Counted from the stretch's first letter, positions 13,101-25,286 are shown. The stretch is 64,000 nt of DNA from Austropuccinia psidii (GCA_023105745.1 JALGQZ010000011.1:18316975-18380974), one strand, 5' to 3'. Notes: generated by a model not told the origin, from the sequence alone. Numbers and translations: made by a program.

Positions 13101-13974
13101 GGAGCAGTAAAATATGCTTTAGGAATTAGAATAACTCAAAACAAGGAAAACATCTCCTTAATCCAAGACAAGTTTATACAACAAATCTTGACCAAATTCA
13201 ACACCAATCAAATTAAACCACCATCAGCTCCCTTACCTTACAATTACAAAGAATTAAAAAATGCTGGTGAACAAATTGCTGGTTCACCACCTTTTAACTA
13301 TAGAAGAGCCGTTGGACTACTTCAATACATTGTTCAATGCACCCGACCTGACCTCGCCTTTTCAATCTCCTTTTTGTCTCAATTTCTAGAATACCCCAAA
13401 GATCTTCACTACAGAGCTCTTACTCACACACTAAAATATCTCTCAGGAACTTGACATTTTACTCTAAACCTAGGAAAAAACCTTTTTAAACACTCTGAAA
13501 CACAAGTCCTAGGCTTTACCGACTCTGATTGGGGTGGAGGCACTGAAAAGAAATCATTTTCAGGTTCTCTAATCTATTTCCACGGTGCTCTTGGTTGAAG
13601 AGCTCATAAGCAAAAGATAGTTGCTCTCTCCTCCGCTGAAGCTGAATATAATGCATTAACTGAATCAGCACAAGACCTACTTTGGATACGACAACTCATT
13701 TTCAAAACAACCAATGCAGAGACCCAATGTTTACTTCATTCTGACAATCAAAGTGCCATTGCTATTGCCTCAAATCCAATTTATCATCATGGAACAAGAC
13801 ATATCGATTTCCGACTTCAATTTATTCAAAATCTAGTAGAAAATCACTTTGTCCACCTAAAATATCTTCCCTCTTCACAGATGCCCGCTGACCTATTCAC
13901 TAAGAATCTCTCATTGAATAAAACTATCCTTCATTTAAGACTTATCTTTTCCGACCCAAAATTAACAAGTATGG
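10103..13974 (+). pseudogene. Copia-1 gag-pol polyprotein, multiply interrupted
   Basis: The reading starts at ATG 10103 (MVEYSIELAEKY), a UBN2-type Gag. Protease DSGATTS is at ~10910. The GAG-pre-integrase zinc region (H..H..C..C) is at ~11289-11390. Integrase has HMDLCGP (first D, ~11452), SDNGKEF (second D) and FAERGN (E, ~11750). RT has QMDVRCAF and an intact YVDD at ~13018. RNase H has TDSDW and SSAEAEY at ~13640, and the tail HIDFRLQF. Stops occur in gag (~10231, ~10277, 10660), integrase (11677-11679) and RNase H (13453-13455 and ~13597, both TGA where TGG is expected). Frame changes occur near 10670-10860, 12200 and 12610. Catalytic motifs are intact, so decay is mainly nonsense and frameshift. 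Confidence 0.9.
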
Positions 13975-13979
13975 CGGAG
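13967..13979 (+). promoter_or_regulatory. Copia-1 polypurine tract
   Basis: The purine-rich AAGTATGGCGGAG directly precedes the 3' LTR and is the expected plus-strand primer. Confidence 0.75.
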
Positions 13980-16577
13980 TGATAGAATAAAAAAAACTTT
14001 ATTTTACTTTAACTCTTAGATTAAAAACCATTCTTAGAAACCCCTATAATTATTAGACTAACGTCTTAGACTACATCTACTCTCTTCTCAAATTACGTTC
14101 CTTTCTCTCCTTTTTGATAAGTGTCATCACTGCTATGAGTTAAAACTTCCCACTTGGATAGCCCATGTTGTCTATATAAATAGCCCACCTTTTTGTAACT
14201 AGTCTATCTTCATTGTGTTTGTTTTCTCTCATTGCTACTGTCTCCAGGCTCAATTGTGTCTCCCTGTTCCTAATTATTGGCTAAGACTAATTAAGTCCTG
14301 CCTCCTCTTAAGGTGGCTACTTGTTAATTTCCTTTTATTATCTGCTCTTCCTCTCTGAAATTTATTATCGTGTTTGTTTTCTCTCATCGCTACTGTCGAC
14401 AGGTTTGATTGTGTAAGGTTTGACTATGAAACAATAAGTAAAAAATTACTAATTTATTACTTATTGTACTCTGAATGTCCTTATAATTAAAGTAAATAAG
14501 ATTAAAATAATAATAATAATAAAGAAATATTATTATTATGGCGTAAAAATATTATATTATTAAATAAATATAATAATATAAATTAATATTATATGAAATT
14601 ATAATATTATAAATAATATATTAATATAAAATAATTAATATATTATAAAGCTCTTTATTATTGTTACCAACAAATAATAAAGGCGTAAAACACTGTTTTT
14701 TATAAATAAAAAACAATTAATAACAATAATATTACTAATATTAAAGTTATATATTAATATAAATACTATTTATATTAATTAAGAATTATTAAGAGTAATA
14801 ATAAGAGAGAAATTATTATAATAAGATGAAATAACCTACTTTTAACACTTAAAATAATAATTTTGAGATATTTTACGCCAAAAGAATATAATACAACTTT
14901 TTCAAATTGTATTTACAATAAAAAATAAAGAAAATTACTAAATTTCTTGATTTTACGTGGAAATGAGTTTTTAGAGAGATTTTTAACAAAAACAATTAAA
15001 TAAATGATTTAATCACGTCAAAATAGATGATTATAGCAAGGTGGTCTTTGGTATTTAATAATATAACAGTTTTATATATAAAGAATAAAGAAATTACCTT
15101 TGATTTAATTGATTTAATGTTTTTGATGCGTCTGAGGGGAAAACAGAGTAAAAAGAGCTCTATTTATAGTAAATACCTCCCTCCTAGAGTCCAACAGGCT
15201 TCTAGTAGACGTGTACTGATCATATCCACTGGAATTGATCAATATTTTAAGGTTTGAGGGTGATTACATCATGATAAAACCATATTACATCATCATTACA
15301 CCATTATTTAGAGTTATCACTATAACTCTAATTGTGATGACATCAGAGGCTTGGCAGAACCCCAAATTTCGTGGATTTTATTAGTTTTAATCATAAACTA
15401 ATAGTATTCACCAATTTTATCACTATTAAGACTGTTAAACTTAATTTAAGGTTACAGTATGTGATCATAACAGCTCAATTTAAGCTCAAACTTTGATCCT
15501 CAATAACTTTTAAGGTTTTTACGCTACAGCAATTCAGAGAGTGAATTCTGATAGCCTGACATAACCTTATTATGCTGCCAAGAGCTTTTCATTACATCAT
15601 CAAAACTCTAATTTTGATGATTTTTCTTGTAACTCATCTTTTCTGTCAAAATTCAATATTTTAAACTTCAAACCTTGATTTCAGGGGGTTATACCCTGAA
15701 TTTAATAATAAAAATTACATCATTCTTCACGAATGAACTAGGAGAATCCAACTGTATACTTTTTTTTAAGTTTGGACTACTTTCACAACAAAGTGGTCAA
15801 CAGCTCTGTTGATTTTTATCAATATTTCCTCATAAGTCTTAACCTTGTTTATAATTTGCAAAATAAAGTTCATATCTGTGTTCCTAAAGTAATTACGTGG
15901 TAACTTTATTTTTGGTTCATCATTCTAGCATGTATAGTTTAGAAGATATTAGCTATGATCACTGAATATATGCGTTGACCAAAAAAGTGCATATATTCAG
16001 GATAATTCCTTAAGTATTGATTTTGGGAATTAGCTTATTAATTGTTTTATATGTGGATTTTTGTGGGGAATCCACTGGTACAATTTATTTCACATGTTGT
16101 TTCATTAGCTTCTGAGATAAATAAGTTTTTATGGTTTTTATAAGGTATTGTACCTTATAATTCCTTAAATATTGGCTTTACAGATATGCCATAAAAATGG
16201 TATATGTGTATTTTTCCATGGGGAATCCAATGGTATAATTTATTTCACATGTTCATTCATTGGTTTTTAAACCAATTTTAGTACCAATTTATGGTATTTT
16301 TTGTATATTTGAGTAATTATTTTTAGTGTATAATTATTCTAATTAATTTTAATATAATTATATTAAAGGTATAATTATTCTGAGGATTTTTTGTGACCTT
16401 ATTGGGTATGTGGTCATATCTCAAAGGCTCACAGATTGTGTCTCCCTGTTCCTAATCGTTGGCTAAGACTAATTAAGTCCTGCCTCCTCTTAAGGTTCGA
16501 TTGTGTCTCCCTGTTCCTAATGGTCGGCTAAGACTAATTGAGTCCTGCCTCCTCTGAAGATCCTTTTCCTGCTTACA
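13980..16577 (+). repeat. Copia-1 3' LTR, split by solo LTR insertion
   Basis: It matches the 5' LTR from TGATAGAATA to about 14411, then resumes at 16434 and ends CTTACA at 16577. The intervening 2022 bp is a separate insertion with its own duplication. Confidence 0.9.
14412..16433 (-). mobile_element. 2-kb solo gypsy LTR inserted in copia-1 3' LTR
   Basis: The insertion begins TGTAAGG and ends GGCTCACA, with TG...CA termini, and is flanked by GATTG at 14407-14411 and 16434-16438. Its right end matches the LTR ends at 647 and 26945. From the polypurine tract at 26946 the LTR orientation is minus. The interior is extremely AT-rich (about 14440-14990) and has no coding frame. It is the third nesting level: LTR in copia-1 in Harbinger. 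Confidence 0.85.
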
Positions 16578-16582
16578 TCAGT

Positions 16583-18402
16583 CAGCATGATTATTTAAGA
16601 AAAAAATCATCATAAAGGCAAAATGATGATCAGCATTAATCATGTTTGAATTTGAAAAAATACAAAATAATCAGTGATAATCCTCAGAAATGGAAAGGTT
16701 AAGTGTTGCGGATCATGATAATGATCAAAATGTAAAAACATAAGGACAATAGCAAAATTAAAAAAGAAAAATTCAGTTGCACTACCATGACCTGGTTGGT
16801 ATTTTTGGTAATATAGGTAGGATGGTAGAGATTTGCTTCCTCATCGGGCCATTTTGGTTTTTGAATAAAATGAACTGCACCTGGATTGAAATACTATGGA
16901 AATCTTTGCCTTCAGGTGTAAAGGGTTAACAAGAATTGAATAAACCAAGTGGGTCCCGCGATTAGCAAAGGACTGAGAACTAAGAAAAAAAGTAGTGAGC
17001 AACGGTTGGCACTTTGTCAGCTCGTATTTCAGATTGAACCAAATTGCTTGTTTTGGTTTCCACTGGGTCTAGCCAGTTTTGTACATAAGGTAGGAAACAT
17101 TCATTGGCGTGCATAACAAAAGGCATGCTACAGGAGAATTGAATGGTGAATCAGTTGATGTAAATGCTCTAAACTAAGGACCTACAGGAAAAAAGAGTGA
17201 TTGACTTTGAGTTGTGCATGTCATTGTTTTTTTTGATTTCCATCAAGGCATGATAGAGAGCTAGTACATCAGAAGAATTATAATTGGATTCAGCCTCCTG
17301 GTTAACCAACCCCACTTTTCCTGGGTATAATAGGAGGAGGTGGCATTAGCATTGCTATGAAAAAATGACGATCTGGGACAAGGTGAGTTGAACGTGGCCT
17401 GTGATAAATGGCCATCCCATCTATTGAATCATGAAGGAACTGCTGATATGTCTCATTGGTAAGATTGGCATGTTTGGATGACAAGATTTCATCGTGTTTC
17501 AGTGAGTGGAGGTAGTTGCATAACTCGGTCACAGCTGAGTCGAATTTGTCACGTCGGTAACTAATCTGAAGGGCTCTGAATCAGGAATGGAAATAAAAGA
17601 CGCAATGCGTTTGGTATATCTTCTGGAGGCGTAGATTCTATAACAAGTTGAAGTGCCTCATATATGTGATTTAGGAAAGTCTCAAACAGGCGAGACATTG
17701 TCTGTTTCATCATCATTTTCTGTGAACCAAAATGGTGACATTCACTAATTTGTTGTTCCGCTTCTATTTTTTCACTCTATTAATTCACTCACATCACAAT
17801 GAGCTGACATCTCAAACTTGATATCTTCTAAAACGTTTCAAAAATTGTAAAGCAACTCACTAACGCAATCAATGATTAGCATATCTTCTTCTTTGAATCT
17901 CTGAAAAATTGCTTTGAAAACTGCCAAAACTGGAAAGGGTAACATTAATCTCCATTGCAAAGCACATTTCACTAGAAGTTCAGGATGATTTTGAGATAAA
18001 ATCTTTAGTGATCCTTCTTCATCTTGCGTAAAATTTCTCATTGACTGCAGGTCAAAATCAAGGGATTGTTCTGTCAAACTTGCATACGATTTGAGTTGAT
18101 TTGGTGTGATATAGGTGAATTGCTGAGTTGCTAAATCTGGCTCAATACTTGGCAATATCTGATTAGTTGCATCTTAGTGATCTTCATTGAAATCTACTTG
18201 TAAATCAGCAATTGCTTTTAAAGTATCATGTAATGATAAATCAAATTTTGATAGGTTAGGACTGACAGAAATAGCCTCCGGCCCTAATGAATTTCTTTGA
18301 CTACCAAAGCCCCCACTCCCATGACAACCTCTGGAACTTGAATCGACTCAAGAACTATGTTCACAATTGGAATTTGAAGCTGGATTTGAATTTTTATTTG
18401 GG
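16583..18402 (-). pseudogene. Middle part of the second Harbinger gene, unrecognised
   Basis: After copia-1 the minus strand again carries protein-like segments: 18155-17838 (105 codons, including SIEPDLATQQFTYITPNQ and QNHPELLVKCALQWRLMLPF) and 17532-17302 (76 codons). A Ser/Gly-rich segment upstream (~18360-18260) contains RGCHGSGGFGSQRNS. The segments are acidic and Leu-rich and I do not recognise a domain. They are continuous with the fragments on either side of the two copia insertions, so they most likely belong to one split gene. Several stops and frame changes show it is dead. Confidence 0.4.
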
Positions 18403-18407
18403 ACTAA
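18403..18407. repeat. Target-site duplication of copia-2 (left, ACTAA)
   Basis: ACTAA precedes the LTR at 18408 and is repeated at 23583-23587, a perfect 5-bp match. Confidence 0.92.
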
Positions 18408-18975
18408 TGTTAGAGATCAAAACTAAATGAATGACATTGCGTTAATGGATTTAGAAATAGACAAGTTTTAATAAGAAATAATTATACCTAAACGGTGGAC
18501 TACAAATAGCTATGATAATGAAGAGGCAGTAGCAACGTAGGATACAACAAGGAATTGATCTGCTTAAACAATGAGGAATTTAGTTAACATGAAAGTTGAA
18601 ATCTATTGATTTCGAGAAACAACAATACCTGAATCAAACAGGAGTAAACAATAAATAAAGGAACGAGTGGTAGAGAAAAAGGAGAGAATGAGAGACGATT
18701 TAATAAAGAAAGGTAAGAATGAAAAAGTGAGAAGAAAAGGAGAGAAAGGAGTGAGTGGAAGTAATGAGGCAAAAAGAAAAGAGGAGGATGATTATAGGAG
18801 TCATGATTCAGGTTATTGGCTTGGGGTTTTTATCTTCAAAGGTGTTTAATCATGCGCAGTGATCTGTGCGTGTTGATCATTGTTCGGTTGATTTTCGAAT
18901 AGTGGTGGTTGGGCGTTTGTTGATCTAGGAGTGGCGCATTGACGATTGTCTTGGTCTAGATTTTGAATCCCAACA
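18408..18975 (-). repeat. Copia-2 3' LTR
   Basis: 568 bp, TGTTAGAG...CCCAACA on the plus strand. It lies downstream of the gag-pol stop on the minus strand and next to the polypurine tract. Confidence 0.93.
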
Positions 18976-18994
18976 TCCCCCCTCACTCCTAGCT
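18976..18994 (-). promoter_or_regulatory. Copia-2 polypurine tract
   Basis: On the minus strand GAGTGAGGGGGGA ends exactly at the 3' LTR start. Confidence 0.85.
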
Positions 18995-19001
18995 CAACAA
19001 T

Positions 19002-22000
19002 CTACAAGGCCTTCATTGATCGAGAGAGAATCGGCCTACTGACGGATATAGTTAAAAAGTTGGCCAGCATCAGAGAAGTAGGGGTGTAAATAAGATTGAC
19101 GACTGAGTCCCTAACAGCCTCCTTGATGAAATGAAGCTGAATGTCGACGTGCTTCATGCCCTTGTTATTGAGGTTGCAGTCCCCATTAGCGGTGTTAATG
19201 CAGGACTGATTGTCCTCATGTACTGGGATGGCGGAATAAAAGGGTAAGAGATGACATTCACAAGACCATTGCTGAAGCCAGAGAAGTTCGGAAACCAGAT
19301 CACATAACGCTTTATACTCGGCCTCGGCAGTTGAGATTGAGACAGAGGGTTGCTTGCGAGTTTTCCAGAGAACAAGATTTCCAGCAAAAAGTGCAAGAAA
19401 TCCCGTTACCGACCTACAAGTTGTCCTGCAGTTCCCCCAATCTGCATCGCTATAACCCCTGACCTCATTTTCCAGCCCCTGAGAATAAACCAATCCAACG
19501 TTCTGAGTCCCCTTGAGATATTGCAACACATGAAGGAAACCGTTCCAGTGACCAATGCCAGGGCGCTCAAGGAACTGTGAAAGCGAGCTAACCGCGTGAT
19601 AAAGATCAGGGTGAGTGGCGGTGCTTAGGTAGTTGATACTACCAATTGCGCTTCGATAGTTGACGCCTAGGCCGAGAAACTTCTCCACCTCTTCATCACT
19701 TGCTGGTTGAAGGTGGATGTTTGGTTCCAGCGGAGTAGTCACACACTTGCAATCACTTAAACCATAAAGGTCCAATAAGGAATCGGTGAAGTGGCTCTGA
19801 TCAAAAGAGATGAACCCATCTCCATGCATAACTCTTATCCCTAACATGAGATCAGCGGGACCCATGTCCTTGATATCAAACTCTTGTGATATTTCCTTGA
19901 TGAAAGAGTAGACTTCTTCACCAAAGATTGCAATCTCGTTGACGTGGATGTAGAGCCAAACCATTGTTTGCCTAGAGCGAGAGAAGACGCAGGGATCAAG
20001 TACACAAGCTGAGAACCGTGCCTGAAGGCGCCACTGCTTGAGCCGTTGATACCAAGCTAACGGCACCTGCTTAAGACCGTAAATGGCCTTGTTCAGACGA
20101 AGACACGACGCTCGTCTGTCCAAGTCCAAACCCTGAGGAACTGAAAGATAAGCAACCTCAGAAAGCGGTGCGTTGAGAAAGGCACTCTTGATATCTATCT
20201 GATGAAATTTCAGCCCTCTCGATGCAGCATAAGAAATGAGACAGCAAAGAGAATTGAGATGACCTGTGGGAGCATACGTCTTCTCAAAATCAATCCCAGG
20301 AGTTTGGGTAAACCCTTGTGCACAGAGGCAAGCCTTGTACTCAGTGACGTTATTGAGATGGTCCTTCTTTATTTGGAACACCCAAGTTGTTCCCACAAGC
20401 TTGTAGTCAGGTTGCAAGTCAACTACGTCCCAGACGTGCAATCGATTCATTGATGACAACTCCTTGTCAATCGCTGCTCGCCAAGACTCTTTGTTTGGGG
20501 ACTTAATGGCTTGATTATAGGTCCTTGCCAATTTGGCAAGAGCAGTAAAAAGGGTCTTGGGTCGTCGATTGTAAGGAAAGATGTTCCCACTGTCAACACT
20601 TCCCCTGATCAAGGTTGGATGTTGTGGACCAATTACTTTAATTCTAGAATGGTTGACAGGTATGGGTATTTCAACGGCTGCAACACCACTGGAGGATTCT
20701 TGGGCTTCTTCTACCAGTCTTGATGAATCCTCCACTGAGTGCAATAAGTCATTTGCTTGGATTTCACCTACCAAGGCATGATCTGACTGACGTAATTCAT
20801 CTACCGTTTCAGTCAATTCACGCTGATTGTTCCATGGTACGATCCACGCTTCATCTCTCAAAAAAGGAGCTGGAATGTGAGGGAAGACATTTTCTTCGAA
20901 TTTCACATGCTTTGAGATTACAACCTTGAGGTTGGAGAGGCGCAGAATACGATATGCGGTGTTGTCATTTTCGTATCCTAAAAACACACCTTCTGCCCCT
21001 ACAGTATCAAACTTCCAGTATTGCTGACTCTTTGGTATCAAGATGACAGCTCTACAGCCAAAGACCCGAAGCCGTTTGATTCTGGGTGGCAAACCCTTCC
21101 AGATGGAATACGGACTGTTGTTGCTTCTGGAAGGAGTAGGTATAAGATTCGAGAGAAAGGTCTCTGTGCTCACTACTTCAGCCCAATATCTCTTCGGGAG
21201 ATTTGAGCAATTAAGAATGCACCTGGCCTTCTCAATTATTGCTCGATTAGCCCTCTCTGCAAACCCATTGTGTTGTGGGGTTTCTGGTGGAGACAAGATG
21301 TGAATAAAGCCGTTTGTTTCAGCGAGTTTTTTAAATTGATTATTCACAAATTCACCCCCACGATCCGATACCACGGTCTTTATTTTTCGATCATGTAGGT
21401 TTTCTATATGATTTTTAACAATGACGAACTGATCAAAAGCATTGGATTTTAGCTTTAGCAGACAAACAATCTTAAATGAGGTGGCTTGATCCACTATGGT
21501 AAGGAAACAGCGGAAACCAGAGATTGATGCAGGGGATATGGGACCAACAAGATGAAGATGGATACAGTAAAGAGGTTGACTTACATCCCCAAAATGATCG
21601 TTGAAAGGAAGCATGCGCATTTTGTTGAGATCGCATGTTGAACAAACTGAATCGACCGTGGGAAGTCCCATTGCTTTGATTGCCATGTTCCCAGGATGAC
21701 CCAACCTCTCATGCCATACGTTCAACGGGCAGAAGGTTGAATTACTTTCAGGAATCGAGAATTCTATTTGCATTAGGTTATTAATGATTTTTCCTTCCAT
21801 TGTCCCTCTTTCACCAGTTTCAAGCATAAACAAATTTCCTTCTTGATGAATAACCATCTTTCTGTGACTTAATGCCAGAAGGCTGACCAGATTGCAATTA
21901 AGCCTTGGAACGAGAAGGGAGTTTTCAAGAGTGAGGACTTGATTTCCGCATAGAATAACGACGGTGCCCATTCCTACTGAGACAAGAGTGCTAGCCGAGT

Positions 22001-22937
22001 CTCCAGTGCTAACATTTATTTTTGGCATTTGAGTAAAGGAAGTGAAATACCTAGGAGAGTTAAACATGTGATGCGTTGCACCACAATCAATAATTAACTC
22101 TTGACAATTAATGTCTAGTTGATTTCTTGTGATCAGAGTTTGAGCGGTGGATAAGTGAGCTGAGGCTTGGTTTTTCCTTTTGTTGTTTTGCCGAGGTGGT
22201 CTGAGATGCAGATTTTCGGCATAACATTCATTTTTGCTGTGAGTAGTGCACATAGGATTATGCTTCCCGTTAGAGCAAAAGTACGTGATTTTATATGGAT
22301 GAGCTGATTCAGATAAGAGAGCAGAGGCTGATGGTGAAATGGATTTTTCTTGTGAAGAGGAATTGTCATGAAATTCTTGCAATTTAGCAAGGACTAATTC
22401 CAGATTTTTGACAAGATCTTCATTGAAGGTAAGAACCTCAACATACGAATGCAATTTAGGATCTCCCGACAGTTTTCCAAGGAGTGAAAATGAGTGGCAT
22501 TCGTCGGGAATAGTAATCTTGACAGTTTCAAGTGCCATCATTAATGTTCTACTGTTGTCAATATAATGTTGGAGGTTTCCATCATAGTTGAACTTAAGCC
22601 ATTGCATCCATACTCTGCCCCTGTTGACTGCCTTTTTAGATGCGTACTGATCTTCGAGTTTGTTCCAAAGGAGATGAGCATTCTTCGAGAATTGCTTAAC
22701 AACTTCAATAAATACTTGATTGCTAACTCAACATGAAATGATGCTGATTGCATCAAAGCTTGCCTTGTTCCACTTGTTTGTAGCTGTGGTAGAAATGTCC
22801 GAGGGAATTGGCTTTTCACAAACGTCAAGCAGATCTTTGGATCTTGAGAGAATAGTCATTCGAGCAACCCATTCACCATAGTTGGAATTGTTGAGTATGG
22901 GTATCAAATTGACTTTGGCATTATTCTCAAAATTCAT
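19002..22937 (-). pseudogene. Copia-2 gag-pol polyprotein: one stop, lost catalytic residues
   Basis: One frame of 1312 codons runs from ATG 22937 (MNFENNAKVN) to TAG 19002-19004, interrupted by a single TGA at 22728-22730 in Gag. The part after it is open for 1201 codons from 22607. Order: UBN2-type Gag; Cys/His cluster (CSNGKHNPMC, ~22260); protease with DCGATHH instead of DSG (~22090); zinc region H-C2; integrase; RT; RNase H (SDADWGN, STAEAEY, EDNQ all present). The first integrase Asp is His (IHLHLVGP, codon 21552-21554). The RT box normally YVDD reads HVNE (19935-19946). The second D (SDRGGEF) and E (FAERAN) of integrase and RT D in QIDIKSAF are present. Known biochemistry says RT and integrase should be inactive. 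Long openness despite dead sites is unusual. Confidence 0.93.
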
Positions 22938-22995
22938 AGTGAGTCTGATAGTCCACCGTGTTATGAGGTAGTTGAGAGCCCCGAGACTGTAAATC

Positions 22996-23582
22996 TGTTA
23001 GAGATCAAAAATAAACGAATGACATTGCGTTAATGGATTTAGCAATAGACAAGTTTTAATAAGAAAGAATTATACCTAAACGGTGGACTACAAATAGCTA
23101 TGATAATAAAGAGGCAGTAGCAACGTAGGGTACAACAAGGAATTGATCTGCTTAAATCATGAGGAATTTAGTTAACATGAAAGTTGAAATCTATTTATTT
23201 CAAGAAACAACAATACCTGAATCAAACAGGAGTAAACAATAAATAAAGGAACGAGTGGTAGAGAAAAAGGAGAGAATGAGAGACGATTTAATAAAGAAAG
23301 GTAAGAATGAAAAAGTGAGAAGAAAAAGAGTAAGAAAAAAGAAAAGGAGAGAAAGGAGTGAGTGGAAGTAATGAGGCAAAAAGAAAAGAGGAGGATGATG
23401 ATAGGAGTCATGATTCAGGTTATTGGCTTGGGGTTTTTATCTTCAAAGGTGTTTAATCATGCGCAGTGATCTGCGCGTGTTGATCATTGCTTGGTTAATT
23501 TTTGAATAGTGGTGGTTGGGCATTTGTTGATCTAGGAGTGGCGCATTGACGATCGTCTTGGTCTAGATCGTGAACTCCAACA
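22996..23582 (-). repeat. Copia-2 5' LTR
   Basis: 587 bp, TGTTAGAG...CTCCAACA. It lies upstream of gag on the minus strand. No convincing tRNA primer site is visible in the 58-nt leader (22938-22995). Confidence 0.93.
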
Positions 23583-23587
23583 ACTAA

Positions 23588-25286
23588 GACAAAATCAACA
23601 TTACAAGTCGAATTGGAATGACTTCAAGATTGAACAAGTTCCTGATTTGTTTGAATCATGTGCAACATTTCTTGTTGTAAATTAGCCAACTCTTGAGTCC
23701 TCCAATTGTGATAGGCCTCTTCCAATTCAAAATAAGCTGGACAACAAGAAAATGGACACTGTTGTGCAATATTTGCTTACAAAGCTTAAAGATGCTTAAT
23801 TCCTTGGTCTTGCTGGTCTTGAACTCAGCCAATCTGTTTCCAAGTAGGAAATCTTCATCCAATCTACTCTACGACGAGTGACAAGACGATTTCAATACCT
23901 AGAGAGGCCTATCCTAAGCTCGCTTGAAATAACTAACAATGCCATCAATTGCACTCCTATAAATTTGCATTGAGAAGATGTGTTAATTTTCCCAGCCAAT
24001 ACTTTCAAGGATCATAATCAAACTAGGAATATGTCTAGGATGAGCTTTTAGCAGGTTTCTGGTCGATCAATGGTATTTTGGCTGCATTCTTCACTGGGTT
24101 AGCTATTATCCTCTTTCTTTTCTCCTCAGAATGATAATTGCTGCTTTCGTCATCAAGGTAAAGGCGATTGTAAAGCTATCAAGCTTTATTGAAGAGCACA
24201 CTATTGCTGCTCTGCTTGCTTTGACACAGTGTCCCGGCAAGGATTAATCAAACATTGATGATGTCGGTCTCACATCAACACCGGAATCCATTGATACACC
24301 TGGAAAAAGACTGACAAAGTAAATAAAACTTCCAGACTGAGGAAAATAATATATCCAAGACCGCCAATGGCCTTCTCTGAGTCAAAACTTACATTTTCAT
24401 CATATTCATTCTCATATTTTCCAATTCACAGTAACTGAAAGCTCAAAGATATCCTATGATCAATTGAAGTATTGATATAAGGGGAAGAGGGGATTAATTT
24501 AGAAGTATAACTATCTAATCTAGCACCTAATTGAGAGGTTAAATTCATCTCTTTTTCTCGTCAATCATAGCTTGCAATGGGAGTGACATTGGGCTTGTGG
24601 CCAAAGAGCACATCCATTTCAGAATAGCAAGGACACATACTTTCAAATTTTTCACTCATTGATTTGATTCCTTTACCCTCATATTCTTCGACTATTGCAG
24701 CCCCAGTTAAGTGTTTGAATTTTTTTCTGCCATATACTTCTTTTTATACATCTGCCATCAATCTTGGATGCTACTTGAGCTAAGGTTTAGGCAATTTCCT
24801 GATTTTTTGTTGACCACAATGGCCATAACCGGAAATCCATGCTGCTTTGATGAAGGAGGTCTTCCAATAGATGTCGAAGCACTAGTACCAAAATATGACT
24901 CAAAATTGGATTTGACTGAAATCCAATTAATTAAGGTTAAATAATCTGTACGTATTAAGTGACCTAATGGATGTGGCAGGCCACAGGTGATCTTCATATC
25001 TGACTGATGTGTCTTTCTTTGGAACAAGGCATTGTTATATGGATGAAGAAGTATAAATGGACTGTAAGCTGTTTGGTCAGAGTGTCCAAAATGGAGTGTA
25101 GAAAAATATGTTGTATAGCTATGAATTGTGAGTAATCATACAGGTGAGGGTTTAAACTCAAATCCCAGATGCATGGGATTTGGTCAAAATACCAGGGGAC
25201 TCAGCTAGAATGCCATGTGATTTACACATAAAAAACCTGGGATTTAGTGTTGGGATTTGGGTTCCAAATCCAATGTTATTTTAAGG
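23588..25286 (-). pseudogene. 5' part of second Harbinger gene with Myb/SANT-like domain
   Basis: On the minus strand near 24860-24800, FIKAAWIS continues, after a one-base frame change, as PVMAIVVNKKSGN. This is the spacing of the Myb/SANT-like (PF12776-type) DNA-binding domain found in fungal and plant Harbinger partner genes. Further on (~24715-24590) KKFKHLTGAA..., MSEKFESMC, YSEMDVLFGHKPNVTPIAS matches the conserved tail of such proteins. A later segment, 23862-23656, includes FLLGNRLAEFKTSKTKEL. In Harbinger elements this protein binds element DNA and brings the transposase to the nucleus. Stops and frameshifts make it a pseudogene. Exon structure is uncertain. Confidence 0.55.

Larger units (their letters stand above)
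9468..16577 (+). mobile_element. Copia-1: Ty1/copia retrotransposon inside Harbinger
   Basis: The element is complete but broken: 5' LTR 9468-10036, primer site, gag-pol 10103-13974, polypurine tract GTATGGCGGAG and 3' LTR 13980-16577. The 3' LTR is split by a 2-kb solo LTR. Order is gag, protease, integrase, RT, RNase H, which defines Ty1/copia. TCAGT duplications flank it. Gag-pol contains several stops and frameshifts, so it is not autonomous. Confidence 0.93.
18408..23582 (-). mobile_element. Copia-2: full-length Ty1/copia retrotransposon
   Basis: LTRs 18408-18975 and 22996-23582 enclose a minus-strand gag-pol, with ACTAA duplications outside. By eye the LTRs differ by about two dozen substitutions plus a ~19-bp length difference in a purine tract, so insertion is fairly recent. 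It lies inside the minus-strand Harbinger gene. Structurally it is the best-preserved copia here, yet its catalytic centres are altered. Confidence 0.95.

Noticed and set aside
14440..14990. Mitochondrial insertion suggested by extreme AT-richness
   Set aside because: It lies wholly within a TG...CA unit flanked by GATTG duplications and has no mitochondrial coding sequence.
18667..18849. Lys/Glu-rich ORFs in the copia-2 LTRs (18667-18849 and minus 18772-18584, 23411-23172)
   Set aside because: The AGAGAAAGGAGA-type purine tract gives low-complexity translations; it differs in length between the two LTRs without frame conservation.
22938..22995. tRNA primer site for copia-2 in its short leader
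   Set aside because: No convincing complementarity to a tRNA 3' end or to the initiator anticodon loop was visible.
24711..24944. Plus-strand ORF 24711-24944 as a gene
   Set aside because: The opposite strand carries the Myb/SANT-like pattern; the plus frame has no recognisable domain.
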